DNA of 64,000 nt, taken from Rhizobium sp. BK399 (GTDB lineage: Bacteria > Pseudomonadota > Alphaproteobacteria > Rhizobiales > Rhizobiaceae). This document shows positions 17,127 through 26,689 of the stretch, one piece after another. The translations under genes were made by a program, and so were the position numbers. Within the stretch, counting starts at the first letter, position 1. Every line of letters begins with the position of its first letter. The stretch is taken from NCBI RefSeq assembly GCF_014194695.1, contig NZ_JACIAH010000022.1, forward strand, positions 1 through 64,000, read 5' to 3'. A model generated the notes under the pieces. The model was not told the DNA's origin. It did not search any database and was given only the letters and a program-made list of their open reading frames with translations.

Positions 17127-18638
17127 ATGTTTATGACCCTCCCTGTTGGCGACGGTAACAGAAGTTACATCCAGATCATCAGATCAACCGTCCTCATTGG
17201 CGGATCATCCGTTATAAATGTGGTGTTCTCGATCCTTCGTAACAAAGCGATGGCGCTGCTCCTTGGGCCTGAAGGCATCGGCGTGATGGCACTCTACAAC
17301 TCGATCGTGGACATGTCCCAGACCGTTGCTGGAATGGGGATCAATGCAAGCGGCGTTCGCCAGATCGCCGCTATCAATAAGCAAGACACTCTCCGAGTAG
17401 CAGAGGTCGTAACCGTTTTAAGACGCGTCTCGCTGCTTCTCGGGCTCCTAGGAGCGGTGTTGCTGCTGCCATTTTCCGGACTCGTGGCACAATTGACCTT
17501 TGGGGACCGACAACACACCGCCGGCGTGATGATCCTCTCGCTCGCCATCTTCTTCCAGGTAGCAGCCGGTGGCCGCACGGCACTCATGCAGGGGACACGT
17601 GATATCCCCGGTCTCGCCTGGATGAGCGTTCTTGGAGGTCTGTTCAGCCTGGTGATCGGAGTGCCATTTGTCTATTTTCTCGGAAAGCCAGGCATTGCGA
17701 TTTCGCTGGCGGCAGCGGCCTGCGCAAGTTTTGTCGCTTCCTGGTGGTTCAGCCGCCGGATCGATATCCCGAGCATTTCTCTTACGGCGCGTCGGGCGTA
17801 CCAGGAAACAGCGGCGTTGTTCAAGCTGGGCATCGTCTTCATGGCAAGCGGTTTCCTGACGATGGGCAGCGCATACGCGATCCGGTTAATCGTGGCGTCA
17901 GAGGACGGATTGCACGCAGCCGGCCTGTATCAAGCGGCATGGTCTCTGGGCGGCCTCTACGCAGGCTTCATCTTGCAGGCCATGGGAACGGACTTCTACC
18001 CCCGGCTGACGGCGGTCTCCAGTGATAACGTTGAGTGTAACCGCCTCGTCAACGAGCAAACTGAAATCAGCATCATGTTGGCTGGCCCAGGTCTCATCGC
18101 AACACTGACCCTTGCCCCGGCGGTGATGGCATTGTTCTATTCCTCCGAATTTCGGGATGCGGTCGACATTCTCCGTTGGATCTGCCTCGGAATGATGCTT
18201 CGAATTGTCGCTTGGCCGATTGGATTCATCATCCTGGCGAAAGGTGCCAAAGGGATATTTTTCTGGTCGGAAGTTGCTGCCACCGTTGTCCACGTCGGCA
18301 TCGCATGGCTGTGCGTGCCGGTACTGGGACCTGCGGGCGCCGGCCTCGCATTCTTCTGCCTTTATGTCTGGCACACCGGTCTGGTGTATTACGTCGCGCG
18401 ACGGTATACCGAGTTTCGCTGGTCACTCGCCAATCGTAGACTAATACTTGCCTATCTTCCTATCGCGACAACGGTTTTCGGGGCTTTTCAGCTTCTGCCG
18501 CTCTGGGAAGCGACGGCCGTAGGACTGGCCATCACGACGGTTGTGGGTTTCTTTTCCCTGAGGACACTCGCCAGCCTGCTGCCAGAACACGTCTTTCCGA
18601 GAATGATCCGTCCCCTCCTCGTTCCTCGCGGCGGCTAA
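17127..18638 (+). CDS. Wzx-type polysaccharide flippase
   Basis: Inner-membrane protein of 503 residues with 12 or more hydrophobic helices spread over the whole length. The N-terminal region (GGSSVINVVFSILRNKAMA, LGPEGIGVMALYNSI) matches the MATE-fold O-antigen/ECA translocase family, which flips undecaprenyl-PP-linked repeat units to the periplasm. It probably forms an operon with the exporter gene. The resemblance to WzxE-type proteins fits the ManNAcA genes found in the same island. Start chosen at 17127; an in-frame ATG at 17133 is possible. Confidence 0.9.
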   Translation: MFMTLPVGDGNRSYIQIIRSTVLIGGSSVINVVFSILRNKAMALLLGPEGIGVMALYNSIVDMSQTVAGMGINASGVRQIAAINKQDTLRVAEVVTVLRRVSLLLGLLGAVLLLPFSGLVAQLTFGDRQHTAGVMILSLAIFFQVAAGGRTALMQGTRDIPGLAWMSVLGGLFSLVIGVPFVYFLGKPGIAISLAAAACASFVASWWFSRRIDIPSISLTARRAYQETAALFKLGIVFMASGFLTMGSAYAIRLIVASEDGLHAAGLYQAAWSLGGLYAGFILQAMGTDFYPRLTAVSSDNVECNRLVNEQTEISIMLAGPGLIATLTLAPAVMALFYSSEFRDAVDILRWICLGMMLRIVAWPIGFIILAKGAKGIFFWSEVAATVVHVGIAWLCVPVLGPAGAGLAFFCLYVWHTGLVYYVARRYTEFRWSLANRRLILAYLPIATTVFGAFQLLPLWEATAVGLAITTVVGFFSLRTLASLLPEHVFPRMIRPLLVPRGG

Positions 18639-19284
18639 TGCACCACACTCCTCTTGTTCCGTCGGCGACAGGCGATTGGTACCTGTTGACCGTGCCATGC
18701 GGCACAAACCGGCCACGTGTGAGGCTAACACGTTGGGAGGAGCAGAAGCTGCATTCAGGCGACGGACAAGTGCGTTTCATGCCTCGGCAGGGTTCCCAAG
18801 GCTGGTATACACAATTTTCGTTGGTGAAGTGGTGCGCTACTTAGACAGCAATGGGGTGACCAGTTGGCAAGAGAGGCCAAGGGAAGAACCTTCGACGAAA
18901 TCCGATCCACGCAGCCCCTCGGCGAACGAGCCACGACGCTGCTTCCCCAGATGTCCCTTGGCAGGGATTGAGGGAATTTCTGGGTTGTCTACCGTCGCTG
19001 TGACGTAAATCCGCGGTGGAAGTCAACGACAAGAAGCTTGTCGCAGCGCCGATCCCACCACGTCTCCAAGCTCGCGGCGAGGTGCCTGCAATATTGGTCG
19101 ATGATGTCGTGGTTCGCTTTCGACGAAGGTCTTAGCGCTCGTCGCCTGCCGCGCATGACACTGCAGGAATTGGCGCGCAGAGTGCGCAAGGGACGTCACA
19201 AGCCGCTACGCACCGGTTTCGTGGACGCGTGCTCTCAGCTGCGACCAATGCCTGCCCGTTCTCTTCTAAGGGATGGCCGGCGGA
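18639..19284. other. Intergenic region without supported gene
   Basis: The 646 bp lie between the convergent ends of the flippase gene (plus) and an aminotransferase gene (minus). Several open frames of 60-110 codons overlap each other on both strands, but none has a ribosome binding site, a recognisable motif or gene-like composition. I see no clear terminator hairpin. Confidence 0.5.
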
Positions 19285-20463
19285 TCAACCCGCCCGTTCA
19301 ACCATCTGGAACGAATAAAGCGACGCCTTGATAGCATCGACGACAGACGTCAACTCGATGTCCGTCATCTGCGCGTACAGGGGAAGTATGATGCAATGTT
19401 CCTGCGCTGCGGTGCTCTCTTTCAGGCTCGCGGCAACGCGAGACAGCCCAGGCTCGGCATAGGCTTCTTCCAGATGGATATTCATGATCCCGCGCCTGGT
19501 CGATACGCCGCGATCAAGCAGTTCCTGCATGATATCCCGCTGATCGAGATATCCAGACAGACTGACGCAGAAGCTCTGCCAGTTGCTCCGCGCCCAGGCT
19601 GGTTCAACTGGCGGCATGACATTGGCTGTTGAGCGAAGTTGTTCGGTATACTGGCGCGCAATTTCGCGCCGTCGTGCGACGATGCCCGGAAGGCGTTTGA
19701 GTTGTTCGCGACCGACCGCGGCCTGCATATCGGTCATCCGGTAGTTGTACCCCAACTCAGGGTAGGATTCGAAAATAACCTGTCTGGACCCATGCCGTAC
19801 CGCGTCCGTGACACTCATCCCATGCTGACGCCAGAGACGAAATTTCCGGTCGTACTCCGGGTTGGCGGTCGTCAGCATGCCGCCATCGCCCGTGGTCACG
19901 ACCTTTCGGGGATGGAAGGAAAAACAGGCAATGTCGCCGTGCGGCTTCCCAATCTTTTCCCAGCGTCCCTTCCAGAGAATCTCACTGCCTGTTGCGCAAG
20001 CGGCGTCCTCGATCACAGGGATTCCATGCCTCGATGCAATGGCAACGATGCGATGTAGGTCGCAGGGCATTCCAAGCTGGTGGACGCAGATGATGGCTCT
20101 TGTACGAGGCGTTATGGCAGCCTCGATAAGATCCGGATCGATATTATAGCCGTCCTTTTCGATATCGACAAAGACAGGCATAGCGCCACAGTAGCGGATT
20201 GCATTTGCGGTGGCGATGAATGTGTGGCTGACGGTGATGACTTCGTCACCGGCCTCAACGCCGACAGCCCTTAGGGCAAGATGGAGTGCCGTCGTACAAT
20301 TGGAAACCGCGCATGCGTGTTGCGCGCCAACATAGTCTGCGAACTCCTGCTCGAACGCTGCCACTTCTGGGCCTTGCGTTACCCACCCCGACAAAATGAC
20401 ACGGCGGACAGCTTCAACCTCCTGCTCGTCCAGGACAGGCTTGGCAACCGGGATCTGGCTCAT
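19285..20463 (-). CDS. DegT/DnrJ/EryC1 sugar aminotransferase (first of two)
   Basis: PLP-dependent enzyme that transfers an amino group from glutamate to a keto nucleotide sugar. From the chosen start it has 392 residues. Asp153 (VIEDAACATGSE) should bind the pyridine nitrogen and Lys187 (CFSFHPRKVVTTGDGG) the PLP aldehyde. The ATG at 20463 overlaps the TGA of the upstream epimerase gene as ATGA, which fixes the start despite a longer open frame to 20505. Last gene of a six-gene minus-strand operon. Pairing with an NAD-dependent epimerase/dehydratase suggests a second amino sugar, but position and substrate cannot be read from sequence. Confidence 0.92.
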   Translation of the reverse strand: MSQIPVAKPVLDEQEVEAVRRVILSGWVTQGPEVAAFEQEFADYVGAQHACAVSNCTTALHLALRAVGVEAGDEVITVSHTFIATANAIRYCGAMPVFVDIEKDGYNIDPDLIEAAITPRTRAIICVHQLGMPCDLHRIVAIASRHGIPVIEDAACATGSEILWKGRWEKIGKPHGDIACFSFHPRKVVTTGDGGMLTTANPEYDRKFRLWRQHGMSVTDAVRHGSRQVIFESYPELGYNYRMTDMQAAVGREQLKRLPGIVARRREIARQYTEQLRSTANVMPPVEPAWARSNWQSFCVSLSGYLDQRDIMQELLDRGVSTRRGIMNIHLEEAYAEPGLSRVAASLKESTAAQEHCIILPLYAQMTDIELTSVVDAIKASLYSFQMVERAG

Positions 20464-21443
20464 GCAGCTTCTCCTGCAGTCAGGGTTTTCTCCTGGCGCC
20501 ACCATTCAACGAGATCCCGCAGGCCCTCTTCCATGGTCACCTCAGATCGGAAGCCGAGCATCGTCTCCGCCTTCTCGGTGGAAGCCAGACGCCGCGGCAC
20601 GGCGTTGACCTTGCGCGCCGGCCCGAACTGCGGCTCCAGGGACGAGCCCATGACCTTGGTCAGCAGAGCCGCAAGCTCTCGAAGGCTCGTCTCGGTGCCA
20701 CTCGCCACGTTGAACACCTCATCGCTTACGTCGGACTTTGCGGCAAGGAGGTTGGCCCGTGCGATGTCATGCACATGCACGAAATCCATTGTCTGTGTAC
20801 CATCGCCAAGGATGATCGGCGGCAAACCGCCAGCAATGCGTTCCATCCAACGGATCAGGACTTCGGTATAGGCGCCGTAGACGTCCATGCGCGGACCGTA
20901 GACGTTGAAGTAGCGAAGCGCGACGTAACGCAGGCCATACATGTCCGTAAAGCTGCGCAGCAGCCCTTCGTTGAAAGCCTTCGCAGCCCCGTAGATCGTC
21001 CTGTTATTATAGGGGTGATGTGTCTCGGTGGTGGGGAAGATGTCCGCCAACCCGAGCACGGAGGCGGATGAGGCCGCGACCACTTTCGAAACTCCTGCCT
21101 GCACCGCCGCTTCGAGCACATCAAATGTCCCGCCTGCAAGGACATCGAATGCTAGTCGGGGCTCCTCCGCGCACTGTGTAATTCGGATAGCTGCCTGGTG
21201 AAAGACAACGTCGATGCCCTGGCTGACCTCTTTGAGAAGCGCCCGGTCCCGGATGTCACCCTCGACTATGGTTACAGGAGCCATCGCGATGGCATCAGCG
21301 AGATTTTCACGCCGGCCGCGAACGAAATTGTCCAGGATCAGGATTTCCCGCGGCTCCTCGCGAGCGACGAGATCTGCAATGTGCGAGCCGATAAGACCCG
21401 CGCCGCCGGTGATCAATATTCTCTTGTCTTTCATACTCAACAC
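20460..21443 (-). CDS. NAD-dependent epimerase/dehydratase (extended SDR)
   Basis: Nucleotide-sugar epimerase or dehydratase, about 325 residues. The Rossmann motif GGAGLIGSHI is at about residues 13-22, the catalytic serine region reads ASSASVLG, and the YxxxK pair is YGAAK (about 151-155). The sequence resembles UDP-glucose/UDP-GlcNAc 4-epimerases more than 4,6-dehydratases. It overlaps its neighbours: the acyltransferase stop lies at its start and its own TGA overlaps the next ATG. An ATG at 21434 (MKDKRI) is an equally good start. It probably prepares the substrate of the following aminotransferase. Confidence 0.9.
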   Translation of the reverse strand: MLSMKDKRILITGGAGLIGSHIADLVAREEPREILILDNFVRGRRENLADAIAMAPVTIVEGDIRDRALLKEVSQGIDVVFHQAAIRITQCAEEPRLAFDVLAGGTFDVLEAAVQAGVSKVVAASSASVLGLADIFPTTETHHPYNNRTIYGAAKAFNEGLLRSFTDMYGLRYVALRYFNVYGPRMDVYGAYTEVLIRWMERIAGGLPPIILGDGTQTMDFVHVHDIARANLLAAKSDVSDEVFNVASGTETSLRELAALLTKVMGSSLEPQFGPARKVNAVPRRLASTEKAETMLGFRSEVTMEEGLRDLVEWWRQEKTLTAGEAA

Positions 21444-22153
21444 TCCGAATTTGTTTCGCTCGAATCCTGTTCCGCTCGCCAGCGGAGAAATTTCGCGGGA
21501 ACGCCGGCCACCACAGAAAAGGGAGCGACATCATCGACAACGACCGCGCCCGCGCCAACAATCGCACCCTTGCCGATGGTCACGCCGGGAAGAATGGTCG
21601 CATTCGTGCCAATGTCTGCCCATGCGCCGACACGGACCGGCTTTATCTCGAGATCGGTCCGAATGATCGGCATGTCGACCGGTATCGCCGTATGGCTTGA
21701 GCCGAGTACCTTCGCGCCGGGTCCCCATCCGACGTGATCTTCAAGGACGAGATCACGCGCATCGAAGTAGGCTTGGGGCCCGATCCAGACGTTGTTGCCA
21801 ATCCGGCAAGTGCCGTCAAAGCGTCCCTGGATGTAGGCCTGTGCGCCAACAAACACGCCGTCGCCAATTTCGAAGGTTTCGGGATGCTTGAAACCGGCAC
21901 CACTTCCGACTTGCAAACCGCTGCCGCATTCGCGCGCAAGGCTCTTCCAGATTGCCCTGCGCATGAAACTGTCGACAAAACCGTCACCAGTCGCAAAGCG
22001 CGCGTAGAGTTCCACAAGCCCTGCCCTACCATAGGACTGCTTCAGTTCCTCGGCCAATTGGACGACATAGTCGGGATCTAATGCCGTTTTCTGACGGCCG
22101 TGAACGGCAAGGACAAGGCGCGCACCGGTGATGGAATCAACTGACATAGGCAT
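21437..22153 (-). CDS. Left-handed beta-helix acyltransferase
   Basis: Hexapeptide-repeat O- or N-acetyltransferase of about 238 residues. The C-terminal half shows the isoleucine-patch periodicity (IGDGVFVGAQAYI, IGNNVWIGPQAYF, VGAWADIGTNATILPGVTIG) and ends with VVAGVPAKFLR, the usual tail of xenobiotic/sugar acetyltransferases. The N-terminal 90 residues are helical and not typical of the smallest family members. ATG codons at 22153 and 22147 both overlap the end of the upstream aminotransferase; a TTG at 22174 is less likely. Acetyl acceptor unknown; the product is probably a decorated amino sugar. Confidence 0.87.
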   Translation of the reverse strand: MPMSVDSITGARLVLAVHGRQKTALDPDYVVQLAEELKQSYGRAGLVELYARFATGDGFVDSFMRRAIWKSLARECGSGLQVGSGAGFKHPETFEIGDGVFVGAQAYIQGRFDGTCRIGNNVWIGPQAYFDARDLVLEDHVGWGPGAKVLGSSHTAIPVDMPIIRTDLEIKPVRVGAWADIGTNATILPGVTIGKGAIVGAGAVVVDDVAPFSVVAGVPAKFLRWRAEQDSSETNSEC

Positions 22154-23243
22154 CCTGCTCCACGACGGCAGCAATTCGTTCGACCTGCTTCAATGTCAGC
22201 TCCGGATAGATTGGCAGCGAAAGGACTTCGCGGGCTGCAGCTTCCGATACAGGAAGATCTCCCGGCTGATACCCAAGGTCCAGATGAGCTTTCTGCAGGT
22301 GCACCGGGATTGGATAGTGAAGGCCCGAATGGATGCCCTCTGACCGGAGTGTTTGTTGAAGCTGCTCGCGATTACCGGTGCGTACGGCGTAAACGTGGTA
22401 CACGTGACGACGGTCGATTGCCGCAACTGGGGTCCGCACCGACCGCGATTGAGCCAGAAGAGCGGAGTAATGCTCGGCGCGCACGCGGCGTGCTTCTGTC
22501 CATGCCTCGAGATGCCGGAGCTTAATGCGAAGTATCGCTCCCTGTATTTCATCCATGCGATAATTGAAGCCCTTGAGGGTGTGATGATATCGCTGTTCCT
22601 GGCCCCAGTCCCTCAGCATTCTGATTTTCCTGGCATGCGCGTCGTTGTTGGTGACGACGATGCCCCCTTCGCCACAGGCCCCAAGGTTCTTGCCTGGGTA
22701 AAAACTGAAGCAGCCCGAGGCACCGATGCTTCCGGCGCGCCGTCCCTTGTATTCGGCACCGTGAGCCTGGCACGCGTCCTCAATGACCGGAATTCCGTAT
22801 CTGTCAGCAATCTCCTTGATTGCGTCCATGTCGGCCATCTGTCCATAAAGATGGACAGGCATGATAGCTTTCGTTCGCGAGGTAATAGCGGCTTCCAGCT
22901 TGGCCGGGTCCATGGTGAGTGTGACTGGATCGACGTCCACAAAGACCGGACGAGCGCCGGTATAGCAGACTGCGGACGCCGTCGCGACGAATGTGAAGGC
23001 GACGGTGATGACTTCGTCTCCTGGACCAACGTCAGCGGCGAGCAGCGCGAGATGCAATGCGCTTGTACCGGTGTTCACAGCGATGGCATGACTGGCATCG
23101 CAATAGGTCGCGAATTCCTCTTCGAAACGAGCGACTTCCACGCCGAGAACGTAGTGACCCGATGCGAGAACGCGCAGCACGGCGGGTTCAACCTCATCCT
23201 TGATCGATGCGTACTGGGCCTGTAGATCGAGAAGCGGAATCAT
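22137..23243 (-). CDS. DegT-family aminotransferase, WbpE-like (second of two)
   Basis: PLP-dependent nucleotide-sugar aminotransferase, 368 residues. Asp156 (VIEDACQAHGAEYKG) and Lys185 (CFSFYPGKNLGACGEGG) are the cofactor ligands; the GKNLG form is the one seen in WbpE, WlbC and QdtB/FdtB enzymes that aminate the 3-keto group. It sits between a Gfo/Idh/MocA oxidoreductase and acyltransferases, with 4-bp overlaps. That set matches the oxidise, aminate, acetylate logic for 3-acetamido sugars such as 2,3-diacetamido-2,3-dideoxy uronic acids. The exact sugar is inferred from context only. Confidence 0.92.
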   Translation of the reverse strand: MIPLLDLQAQYASIKDEVEPAVLRVLASGHYVLGVEVARFEEEFATYCDASHAIAVNTGTSALHLALLAADVGPGDEVITVAFTFVATASAVCYTGARPVFVDVDPVTLTMDPAKLEAAITSRTKAIMPVHLYGQMADMDAIKEIADRYGIPVIEDACQAHGAEYKGRRAGSIGASGCFSFYPGKNLGACGEGGIVVTNNDAHARKIRMLRDWGQEQRYHHTLKGFNYRMDEIQGAILRIKLRHLEAWTEARRVRAEHYSALLAQSRSVRTPVAAIDRRHVYHVYAVRTGNREQLQQTLRSEGIHSGLHYPIPVHLQKAHLDLGYQPGDLPVSEAAAREVLSLPIYPELTLKQVERIAAVVEQDAYVS

Positions 23244-24277
23244 GCAATTAGCCTCGCCTGTTCGAGCTCGATAACGCGCCCACGTTGAGCGAGCGACTGT
23301 GTGGCGGCTTCGAGGATGCGGACAACCCGAAGTCCTGCGTGGCCATCCGCGATTGGTTGGCTGTTGGTGACAACGCAGTCCACAAACTGCTTGAGCTCGC
23401 GGCCGAGCGCCTCTGTCATATCGAGTTGGGGCGCATACATGTCGCCGGTCCGATATCCGACGCGCATGTCATAGACCTTTTCACCGTCAGTCTGCGGGTT
23501 ACCGTTGAGAGTAATGCCCTTGTCGTAGACCTTGATCTTCTCGCTCGGCTCAAGGTCGTCATAGACGATCATCTTGCTACTGCCCCCGATCAGCGTGCGA
23601 CGCACTTTGACCGGCGCCAACCAGTTGACATGGATATGCGCGATTAGCTTGCTCTCGAAGAAGAGCGTCAGGTAGGCAATGTTCTCAGGCTCGCCCGCAA
23701 CATGTCCCATGCCCGTCGCTGAGACCGCCACCGGTTTTTCAGGCAGGACGTAATCCATGATAGACAGGTCGTGGACGGCGAGATCCCAGATGACGCTGAC
23801 ATCATGCTGGAAAAGGCCGAGGTTCACGCGCACCGAGTCATAGTAATAAATGTCTCCGAGACCATTCTCGATGATTTCACGCATCTTGCGAACTGCACCC
23901 GTATGAATAAACGTGTGGTCCACTGCGAGAATAAGCCGTCTTCGCGCGGCCTCTTCAACCATCCGCCGAGCTTCCTCGGAAGTCGAAGCCATCGGCTTTT
24001 CAACAAAGACATGCTTGCCTGCCATCAGGGCTTTCATAGCCAGCATGTAGTGAGCCGATACCGGCGTCGCGATCGCGACCGCGTCCACGCGGGGATCGCG
24101 CAACACCTCGTCAAAATCGTCTGTAATCTGGACCGTTGGGTAGCGCAGCTGGACGCCGGCGAGGCGATCCTTCTTGAGATCGCACACCCAGATAAGCTTT
24201 GCGCCGGGTGTCTCTGCAAGATTTCGAACCAGGTTCGGTCCCCAATACCCGTAACCGACGACGGCAACCCCAATCAT
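23240..24277 (-). CDS. Gfo/Idh/MocA-family sugar oxidoreductase
   Basis: NAD(P)-dependent oxidoreductase of 345 residues. The nucleotide-binding motif GYGYWG is at residues 8-13, the EKP motif (VEKPMA) at about 95, and a C-terminal-domain histidine motif WDLAVHDLS at about 165. By analogy with WbpB/WlbA it would oxidise C3 of a UDP-sugar to supply the keto substrate for the aminotransferase that follows with a 4-bp ATGA overlap. The N-terminus differs from canonical WbpB, so the substrate may not be UDP-GlcNAcA. Confidence 0.9.
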   Translation of the reverse strand: MIGVAVVGYGYWGPNLVRNLAETPGAKLIWVCDLKKDRLAGVQLRYPTVQITDDFDEVLRDPRVDAVAIATPVSAHYMLAMKALMAGKHVFVEKPMASTSEEARRMVEEAARRRLILAVDHTFIHTGAVRKMREIIENGLGDIYYYDSVRVNLGLFQHDVSVIWDLAVHDLSIMDYVLPEKPVAVSATGMGHVAGEPENIAYLTLFFESKLIAHIHVNWLAPVKVRRTLIGGSSKMIVYDDLEPSEKIKVYDKGITLNGNPQTDGEKVYDMRVGYRTGDMYAPQLDMTEALGRELKQFVDCVVTNSQPIADGHAGLRVVRILEAATQSLAQRGRVIELEQARLIA

Positions 24278-24780
24278 CTTGCTCTCCCGGATGAAATGAC
24301 TTCGACTGGCGCATCTTTTGCGCGACCGATGATTCTCGCTGGCACTCCAGCAACAATTGCGTAGGCAGGCACATCCTTGGTAACGACGGCGCCAGCGCCA
24401 ATCTGCGCGCCTTCACCAATGGTTATGCCGGCAACGATAGTCGCGTTGCTACCGATTGAGGCGTAACGCTTCACAACCGTCGGCACGACCGACCAATCCG
24501 CATCGGACTGAAGAGAGCCATCCACGTTCACTGCGCGTGGATGCAGATCGTTGGTGAACATCACGCCGTGACCAACGAAGACTCCGTCCTCGATGGTCAC
24601 GCCTTCGCAAATGAAAGAGTGGCTGGAGATTTTGCAGTTCTCCGCGATTGTTGCATTCTTCTGGATCTCGACGAAGGTTCCGATGCGTGAACCGCGCCCG
24701 ATCGTGCAGCCGTACAAATTGACGAGATCTGGATGATGAATAACGACGCCGTCACCCAACGTAACGCTTGGTGCAATCAT
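24274..24780 (-). CDS. WbpD-like sugar N-acetyltransferase
   Basis: Hexapeptide-repeat acetyltransferase of 168 residues, all left-handed beta-helix: IGRGSRIGTFVEIQKNATIA, then VFVGHGVMFTNDLHPRA, then IGEGAQIGAGAVVTKDVPAY. The loop FTNDLHPRA and the tail VVAGVPARIIG are typical of WbpD/WlbB-type enzymes that acetylate the 3-amino group of a UDP-sugar. First gene of the six-gene operon; its TGA overlaps the next ATG. An AT-rich region upstream separates it from a divergent glycosyltransferase. Confidence 0.88.
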   Translation of the reverse strand: MIAPSVTLGDGVVIHHPDLVNLYGCTIGRGSRIGTFVEIQKNATIAENCKISSHSFICEGVTIEDGVFVGHGVMFTNDLHPRAVNVDGSLQSDADWSVVPTVVKRYASIGSNATIVAGITIGEGAQIGAGAVVTKDVPAYAIVAGVPARIIGRAKDAPVEVISSGRAR

Positions 24781-25055
24781 GTCGTGACGCTTCCCCTTGC
24801 TTCCTACTCAGTACGTGGAGGGAGGAGGTGACTGCGATCGCGCCGGAACCGTGCCCTCTCTTTTTTCAGAGAACAACTTTGTCGCTTGTCAGTAAATGGA
24901 ACAAAAATCGGTAATTATGCTACCAAAAAGTCGTAGCACTTAGCCGGCGGATCATTCCTATAACTACTACAGTGCAAGACGTAATTGCATAGATGAAATA
25001 TATCTGAGTATAATATGTTTCCATTCTTAAATATCGTGTTTTCTGAAGTGCGGAA
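24781..25055. promoter_or_regulatory. AT-rich divergent promoter region
   Basis: This 275-bp spacer between the sugar operon (minus) and a GT4 gene (plus) is much more AT-rich than the rest of the window, mainly 24880-25040. It should contain both promoters. There is a GCGATCGC palindrome near 24836. I could not assign -35/-10 boxes with confidence. Confidence 0.45.
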
Positions 25056-26315
25056 GTGGAGTCAAACTTGCGTCTAATCGTGTATCCGCATGATCTTTCC
25101 ATTGGGGGCAGTCAGATCAACGCAATTGACCTGGCAGCTGGTGTGGCAGAGCGGGGCCACGAAGTACTGGTCTACGGCGTGCCTGGCCCACTTGTGGATT
25201 ACATTCGCGAGAAAGGACTACGGTTTTTACCGGCTCACGGCCTGCGATATCGGCCAGCTCCAACTCGCATTGTTGAACTAGCTACGATAGCGCGTCGAGA
25301 ACGCGTAGACCTTATTCATACCTACGAATGGTCAACCTGTCTCGACGGCTATTTTGGCGCGTCGCTGGCACTAAATGTCCCGCTTTTGTGCACCGTCTTA
25401 AGCATGCAGGTCATGCCATATGTGCCCCCGTCTGTTCCGCTAATCATGGGTACTGCGGAACTTGGCGAAGAGGCGCGTAGAGGACATCGCGCTGATGTGT
25501 GGGTCCTCGAGCCACCCATCGACGTTGTTCGTGACAACCCGACGATCAATGGTGACGGCTTTCGACGCAAGCACAATGTGAAAGACGACGAGTTCCTTGT
25601 GGTAAGCGTTTCACGACTAGCGTTGGATCTCAAGTTGGACGCATTGGTCAGGGGTATCGATGCAGTGGACACAATCGCCGATTCCCAGCCAATTAAGCTG
25701 ATCCTCGTCGGCGACGGCCCGGCCCGCAATGCTCTGCAAAAGCGGGCGGACGATGTCAATCGCCGTCACGGACGCACAGTGATTATCCTCACAGGAGCAG
25801 ATTTGGATCCGCGACAAGCCTATGCGGCGGCAGACCTTGTCATCGGGATGGGAAGTTCTGCCTTACGGGCACTTGCTATCGGACGCCCGCTCGTTGTTCA
25901 GGGAGAACAGGCGTTCTCGGAGTTGTTCAGTCCCGAGACTTCCGAACTGTTCATGAGGCAGGGGTTCTACGGTTTGGCCGACAATGCCCGTGGAACGGAT
26001 CGTCTTGCAGCGCAAATTCGATGTGTCATGGATCAGCCCAGCAGACGAGCGGATCTTGGTCGGTTTGGTCGACATTTTGTAGATGAGCGATTTTCCTTAG
26101 AGCGGGCTGTGGCCTTCCAGCTTGAAATCTACAGACGCGTCTTAGAACGCCGCGCCTCCCCGAAGCTACGAGAGGCTGTGCGCGCGGCTTATCTGGCCGC
26201 CGCATTGGAAGTAGCCAATCACAATCCGCTGCGTAAGCGCCGCAATCGTAGGCGCGAAAAGGGCCTGCTTGCCGCCGCCACGACCGGCAATTGGCCTCCC
26301 ATTTTGCAAGACTAA
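25056..26315 (+). CDS. Glycosyltransferase family 4 protein
   Basis: GT-B fold retaining glycosyltransferase, 419 residues. The N-terminal domain opens with LRLIVYPHDLSIGGSQINA, with the donor-domain motif LILVGDGPARNAL at about 214-226 and AADLVIGMGSSALRALAIGRP near 255-275, where the usual E-x7-E motif is replaced. It starts with GTG at 25056; a TTG at 25068 is possible. Local GC content is lower than in neighbouring genes, suggesting a different origin. It should add a sugar to the lipid-linked repeat. The C-terminal tail is basic (RKRRNRRREK). Confidence 0.83.
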   Translation: MESNLRLIVYPHDLSIGGSQINAIDLAAGVAERGHEVLVYGVPGPLVDYIREKGLRFLPAHGLRYRPAPTRIVELATIARRERVDLIHTYEWSTCLDGYFGASLALNVPLLCTVLSMQVMPYVPPSVPLIMGTAELGEEARRGHRADVWVLEPPIDVVRDNPTINGDGFRRKHNVKDDEFLVVSVSRLALDLKLDALVRGIDAVDTIADSQPIKLILVGDGPARNALQKRADDVNRRHGRTVIILTGADLDPRQAYAAADLVIGMGSSALRALAIGRPLVVQGEQAFSELFSPETSELFMRQGFYGLADNARGTDRLAAQIRCVMDQPSRRADLGRFGRHFVDERFSLERAVAFQLEIYRRVLERRASPKLREAVRAAYLAAALEVANHNPLRKRRNRRREKGLLAAATTGNWPPILQD

Positions 26316-26689
26316 CGTTGCCGCGGCACGGGCGGTGGTTGCCGACATTGCGTCATCGATTCTTTCGGTCGGATATGCGTCGATGGGGAATGGAAACCTT
26401 GTTCACGCGCGCAATCTCAATACCGTCCTACATGACCTAAATCGCAGACCAATTGTTTCTCCGCCTAACATCGCGGCAGCGAGCGAATTTGATTGAACTT
26501 TGACTGGCTCCGATGATCAGGGAAAGTGAGCACGGAAACTCGTCGGGAGAGTTTCCTTTCCGCCCATACGAATGAGCGGGGAAGAAGACCGATCAGCACG
26601 ATACATGGCGCGCTCAACGCCCTGACAAAGTAACTGCGCGTCTAAGGGCGGCTTGACGTTTCGCTGCGTTAAACAGCCTCCCTCGCGCC
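26316..26689. other. Intergenic region without supported gene
   Basis: The 374 bp between convergent glycosyltransferase genes contain only short, overlapping open frames without ribosome binding sites. I see no hairpin with a T-run and nothing that looks like a mobile element end. Confidence 0.45.
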
